Below, piece after piece: positions 5,310 to 8,272 of a stretch of DNA of 8,272 nt. This stretch comes from an uncultured Microbacterium sp. (GTDB lineage Bacteria > Actinomycetota > Actinomycetes > Actinomycetales > Microbacteriaceae). Both the position numbers and the translations under genes were made by a program. Position 1 is the stretch's first letter; the number at the start of each line of letters is the position of its first letter. The stretch covers positions 1 through 8,272 of the forward strand of contig CALANM010000137.1 in the NCBI GenBank assembly GCA_937926065.1, given 5' to 3'. The notes beneath the pieces are model-generated. The model searched no databases and was not told the DNA's origin. It saw only the letters and a program-made list of their open reading frames with translations.

Positions 5310-5942
5310 ATGCGTGTTCACGTCGCCGACCACCCTCTCATCACCCACAAGCTGACGGTGCTGCGCGACGCGCGCACCACCTCGCCTGTGTTCCGTCAGT
5401 TGACGGAGGAGCTTGTCACGCTGCTCGCCTATGAGGCGACCCGCGGAGTCCGCGTCGAGGACGTGGAGATCACCACTCCCGTGACGACGACGATCGGCGT
5501 GCGCATCAGCGAGCCCCGGCCGCTCGTCGTGCCGATCCTCCGGGCAGGCCTGGGCATGCTCGACGGCATGGTCAAGCTGCTCCCGACGGCGGAGGTCGGC
5601 TTCCTCGGCATGGCCCGCAACGAGGAGACTCTCGAGCCCACGACCTACGCCGAGCGCCTCCCCACCGATCTGAGCGACCGACAGTGCTTCGTGCTCGACC
5701 CGATGCTGGCTACCGGCGGCTCGCTGGGCGCAGCGATCGACTTCCTCTTCGCGCGCGGCGCGCAGGACGTGACCGCGATCTGCATCCTTGCCGCCCCGGA
5801 GGGCCTCGCAGCGATCGAGAAGCAGGTCGGTGACCGCGATGTGACGCTCGTGCTGGGGGCGGTCGACGAGCGCCTGAACGAGAAGGGCTACATCGTGCCC
5901 GGTCTCGGGGACGCCGGAGACCGCCTGTACGGCACGGTCTGA
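5310..5942 (+). CDS. upp: Uracil phosphoribosyltransferase
   Basis: Pyrimidine salvage enzyme that makes UMP and pyrophosphate from uracil and PRPP in the cytoplasm. Its 210 residues match the usual 205-210 of Upp. The N-terminus has HPLITHKLTVLRD (8-20), typical of the family. The PRPP-binding loop is LDPMLATGGS (129-138), followed by AAPEGL (161-166). The uracil-binding C-terminal segment GYIVPGLGDAGDRLYGT (193-209) ends in the family's GDAGDRL(F/Y)GT. The open frame extends upstream to 5100, but that part lies antisense to tadA and is not Upp-like. The GGTGG before the ATG is too close for a good ribosome site, consistent with a leaderless start. It converges on the DUF3467 gene with only 13 nt between stops. 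Confidence 0.97.
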   Translation: MRVHVADHPLITHKLTVLRDARTTSPVFRQLTEELVTLLAYEATRGVRVEDVEITTPVTTTIGVRISEPRPLVVPILRAGLGMLDGMVKLLPTAEVGFLGMARNEETLEPTTYAERLPTDLSDRQCFVLDPMLATGGSLGAAIDFLFARGAQDVTAICILAAPEGLAAIEKQVGDRDVTLVLGAVDERLNEKGYIVPGLGDAGDRLYGTV

Positions 5943-5955
5943 CAGCCGTCCCGAG

Positions 5956-6267
5956 TCAGAGCCCGTCGTTCGACGACGGGCGGCGCCCGTTCTCCTGCTC
6001 CCAGAACTCGAGCTGCTGCGTGAGCGCCTTGGCGAGCTCGAAGACCTGCTCAGGGGGAATGCGAACGCGCTGCACGACGCGTCCGGGGACGAGGGTGACG
6101 GGGTTGCCGTCGGCGTCGGTCGCGTCGTGCGGCGGCCGCACGAGCGAGACGAAGTCCATCACGAAGACGTCGGGCGTGTGCCAGACGTTGGCGAAGTCGG
6201 CGTAGACGCCGGTGACGGCATCCGGCGGCATCTCGATCTCGAACTGGCGGGGAGCCTCATCGACCAT
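5956..6267 (-). CDS. Small DUF3467-family protein, function unknown
   Basis: A 103-residue acidic protein. The pattern IEMPPDAVTGVYADFANVWH (11-30), then FVMDFV (35-40), a variable loop and VVQRVRIPPEQVFELAKAL (64-82) resembles the DUF3467 family: a short beta-rich N-terminal part, then a helix that follows an IPPEQ-type turn. No catalytic motif, signal peptide or membrane segment is visible. The biochemical role of this family is not known to me. ATG 6265-6267 is chosen because a strong AAGGAGG site (minus, 6278-6272) lies 4 nt upstream. The frame is open far upstream, but only antiparallel to, and out of frame with, the helicase gene. It follows the helicase stop by 26 nt on the same strand, so the two are likely co-transcribed. 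The last codons carry two alternative hairpins. Family assignment is by recognition, not search. Confidence 0.85.
   Translation of the reverse strand: MVDEAPRQFEIEMPPDAVTGVYADFANVWHTPDVFVMDFVSLVRPPHDATDADGNPVTLVPGRVVQRVRIPPEQVFELAKALTQQLEFWEQENGRRPSSNDGL
5961..5990. terminator. Two mutually exclusive hairpins at the upp/DUF3467 convergence
   Basis: Hairpin 1 has perfect 9-nt arms, GCCCGTCGT (5961-5969) and ACGACGGGC (5973-5981), with loop TCG. Hairpin 2 uses the end of the same right arm, ACGGGC (5976-5981), paired with GCCCGT (5985-5990), with loop GGC. The element begins 18 nt after the upp stop and lies inside the last codons of the convergent DUF3467 gene. It could terminate either transcript. 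On the plus strand a pyrimidine-rich run (CGTTCTCCTGCTCC) follows, but not a true T tract. Confidence 0.5.
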
Positions 6268-6271
6268 GTGG

Positions 6272-6278
6272 CCTCCTT
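6272..6278 (-). promoter_or_regulatory. Strong Shine-Dalgarno site of the DUF3467 gene
   Basis: On the minus strand this reads AAGGAGG, close to the full anti-16S complement, 4 nt before the ATG at 6267. It is the strongest ribosome site in the window and fixes the start of this short gene. It lies inside the 26-nt gap after the helicase stop, which suggests independent, efficient translation of the second gene of an operon. Confidence 0.75.
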
Positions 6279-6293
6279 CGGTGTCAGGTGAGT

Positions 6294-8272
6294 CTACGGT
6301 CGCGCGTCGGCGCCGACCAGGCGGGCGAAGGCGCTGAGTCGTACGACGCCGTCGGGCGTGCGCGGCAGGTCGTCGAGGAGTCCCGTCGAGTAGACGATGT
6401 ACGCCGTATGCATGGCGCGCGAGACGGCGACGTTGAGCCTGTTCTGCAGCAGCAGGAACTCGAGCCCGCGCGGCGCATCCCGCCCCGACGACGCGGCGAG
6501 CGACACGATGGCGACGGCGGCTTCCTGACCCTGGAAGCGGTCGACGGTGCCGACGGGCGTCTCGCCGAACCCGGCGGCGGCGAGCGCCTCCTCGACCATG
6601 ACCTGCTGCGCGTTGTACGGGGTGACGACGATGATGTCGGAGGCCCGCAGGGGCCGCGGCGCTCCCCCGTCGCCTCCGGGCGTCCATTCCCGGCCGACCA
6701 GGTCGCGGACGATGTCGACGACGGCGCCCGCCTCTTCGGGCGACTGCGTGGCGTTGCCGGTGTGGGTGAGCGGCACGGGGATGACGCCGGGGGCGATGCC
6801 GGCGAGGCGACGCTGCACGGTGTCGGCGTGGGCTTCGAGCCTGCCTTCGTACGACAGCTGCGAGACCGGTTCGGCGACCTCCGGACGCATGCGACGGGAC
6901 TGTGCGAGGAAGAATCCGCGGTCGGCGGGGATGACGGAGGCTCCGTCCATGAGCCACCCGAGCGCCGACGTGTCGACGGGCTCGGGATGCGTCCCCTGGC
7001 TGACCTGCGGCAGCTGCTGCGGGTCGCCCAGCAGCAGGAGTCGCTGCGCCGAGGCGGCGACGGCGATCGTGGAGGCGAGGGAGAACTGGCCGGCTTCGTC
7101 GATGACGAGCAGGTCGAGCCCGCGGCGGGCGACGCGTCCGGTATGGGTGAAGTCCCACGCGGTGCCGCCGACGACGAATCCGCCCTGCTGCTCGGCGATG
7201 AAGGCCGCCATGCCGTTCTTCGCGATGGGCGTGAAGGACGGGTCTCCCGCGGGTGTTCCCTTGAGGGCCTTCGCGACCTGCGAGCGGGGCACGCCGGCCT
7301 CGACGATGCGGTCGAGCATGTGCTCGACGACGGCGTGCGATTGCGCGACGACACCGACGCGGAACCCGTGCTCGCGCACGAGGCAGGCGACGACGTGGGA
7401 GCCGACGTAGGTCTTGCCCGTTCCCGGAGGACCCTGCACGGCGACGTAGCTGTGGTCGAGGTCGACGAGGGTCGCGGTGATGTCGGACACCTCGGTGCCG
7501 GTGCCGCGCGTGAGCTCGCCTCGACCCGTGCGCGGTCGGCGGCGCAGCAGGAGGTCGGTGGCCGGGTCGGCGGGGAGCACGTCGGCGGTCGCCAGCACCG
7601 CGTCGGCCCATTCGTCGATCGCCGCCTGCTGACTGCCGGCGGTGGGCGGGGCGACCGGCGTGATCGCGAGCGGGAGCTCCTGCCAGGTGAAGCCCTGCAC
7701 GGAGGTCTCCTCGACGACCGCACCGTCGTCGAGGACGTCGACGACCTTGACGGTGCGCGCGGCGTGAATCCACCGCGGGTTGGTCTCGGCGGGGAACGGA
7801 GCGGGCAGTTCGTAGACGACGAACGGCGTGCTGTCCACCGTGAGTCGCGTGCCCGGAGCGAGACTCCCCCGCAGCTCCACGATGCGGCGGAGCACGCGCG
7901 CACCCTCGGGCTGGTGCCAGTCGGTGAGCACGCGGCACCGGTCGGCGTCGATGACGACGACGTCGCGGGTGTCCTCCCACACCGACACCGGTTCGCGCAA
8001 GCGGAGGAAGTGGGTGGCCCAGAAGGTCTTGACCTCGCGCGGGTAGTAGTCGATCGCGGCCGCGCCCAGTCGCAGCGCCTCGGCCACGACCTCCGGCTGA
8101 TCCGCTGCGGGTTCGGCGAGGACAGAGGCGGCGGGCGCTCCCACGAGCGCCGCCGCGGACATGGCGACGCCGGCCGCCGCGGGCACGGCGGCAGGCGAGA
8201 GCACGGACGCCGTGGCGGTGGCGGCGACCGACTCGGCCCGACGCAGGAGCGCCTCGGCGCGCACCGAAGGCG
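6294..8272 (-). CDS. UPF1-like SF1 helicase, C-terminal part of a TM0106-type RecB nuclease/helicase (partial)
   Basis: The 3' part of a large ATP-dependent nucleic-acid helicase; its 5' end lies beyond the window. The frame is open to the edge, so GTG 8262-8264 is only a numbering point. Counting from it, an Ala-rich linker (about 12-56) precedes a segment (69-115, with YYPREVKTFWATHF) and beta-rich region (to about 200) that resemble actinobacterial TM0106-type RecB nuclease/helicase fusions. SF1 motifs follow in order: Walker A GPPGTGKT (278-285), Ia VVAQSHAVVEHML (305-317), II VIDEAGQ (387-393), III GDPQQLPQ (413-420), IV QSRRMRPEV (455-463), V VGTVDRFQGQE (571-581) and VI NRLNVAVSRA (608-617). 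All look intact, so the ATPase should work. The order and the motif VI form are UPF1/Dna2-like. The nuclease half is not seen and is inferred from the family. A likely role is DNA or RNA processing or repair. The DUF3467 gene follows. Confidence 0.9.
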   Translation of the reverse strand, partial: PSVRAEALLRRAESVAATATASVLSPAAVPAAAGVAMSAAALVGAPAASVLAEPAADQPEVVAEALRLGAAAIDYYPREVKTFWATHFLRLREPVSVWEDTRDVVVIDADRCRVLTDWHQPEGARVLRRIVELRGSLAPGTRLTVDSTPFVVYELPAPFPAETNPRWIHAARTVKVVDVLDDGAVVEETSVQGFTWQELPLAITPVAPPTAGSQQAAIDEWADAVLATADVLPADPATDLLLRRRPRTGRGELTRGTGTEVSDITATLVDLDHSYVAVQGPPGTGKTYVGSHVVACLVREHGFRVGVVAQSHAVVEHMLDRIVEAGVPRSQVAKALKGTPAGDPSFTPIAKNGMAAFIAEQQGGFVVGGTAWDFTHTGRVARRGLDLLVIDEAGQFSLASTIAVAASAQRLLLLGDPQQLPQVSQGTHPEPVDTSALGWLMDGASVIPADRGFFLAQSRRMRPEVAEPVSQLSYEGRLEAHADTVQRRLAGIAPGVIPVPLTHTGNATQSPEEAGAVVDIVRDLVGREWTPGGDGGAPRPLRASDIIVVTPYNAQQVMVEEALAAAGFGETPVGTVDRFQGQEAAVAIVSLAASSGRDAPRGLEFLLLQNRLNVAVSRAMHTAYIVYSTGLLDDLPRTPDGVVRLSAFARLVGADARP

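Noticed and set aside
6268..7980. Upstream extension of the DUF3467 frame (674-residue open frame)
   Set aside because: It is an Arg/Ala/His-rich shadow of the helicase in another frame. The strong ribosome site at 6272-6278 sets the true start at 6267.

Overview
The window looks like a stretch of ordinary chromosome from a high-GC actinobacterium. GC is about 70% by eye, third codon positions are nearly always G or C, and GTG and TTG starts occur. The protein set and the style of its sequences (an uncharacterised alpha/beta hydrolase, a fused TM0106-type helicase, a DUF3467 protein) suggest Microbacteriaceae, most likely Microbacterium or a close relative. That placement is inference from familiarity; no search was run. 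I see no insertion sequence, prophage, CRISPR array, tRNA or rRNA.

Layout from left to right. (1) A cysteine-free ArsR-type repressor (minus, 26-421) is divergent from a two-gene potassium uptake operon, ktrB-ktrA (plus, 492-2598); the two frames overlap by 8 nt at a TTG start. (2) proC (minus, 2644-3471), pyrroline-5-carboxylate reductase, converges on ktrA. It diverges across a 173-nt promoter region from an alpha/beta hydrolase of unknown substrate (plus, 3645-4757). (3) tadA (minus, 4803-5276), the tRNA wobble adenosine deaminase, converges on the hydrolase and lies only 33 nt from the divergent upp (plus, 5310-5942), uracil phosphoribosyltransferase. (4) A minus-strand operon has the helicase half of a RecB-nuclease/UPF1-like helicase (6294-8272, running off the right edge) followed 26 nt later by a small DUF3467 protein (5956-6267), which converges on upp.

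These are mostly housekeeping functions: K+ homeostasis, proline synthesis, tRNA editing, pyrimidine salvage and nucleic-acid metabolism. Apart from the two operons there is no sign that they form one pathway. No gene is broken or frameshifted. The only partial gene is the helicase, cut by the window edge.

Most of the structure worth a second look is between genes. Four genes (arsR, proC, tadA, upp) have a TANNNT -10-like hexamer 6-7 nt before the start codon, as expected for leaderless mRNAs. The tadA/upp gap packs two such promoters and a 13-nt palindrome into 33 nt. The upp/DUF3467 convergence carries two mutually exclusive hairpins. The leader of the hydrolase gene has a five-copy pentamer repeat. 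The best candidate for an undercharacterised functional unit is the helicase-DUF3467 operon. I found no strong evidence for a completely new system.
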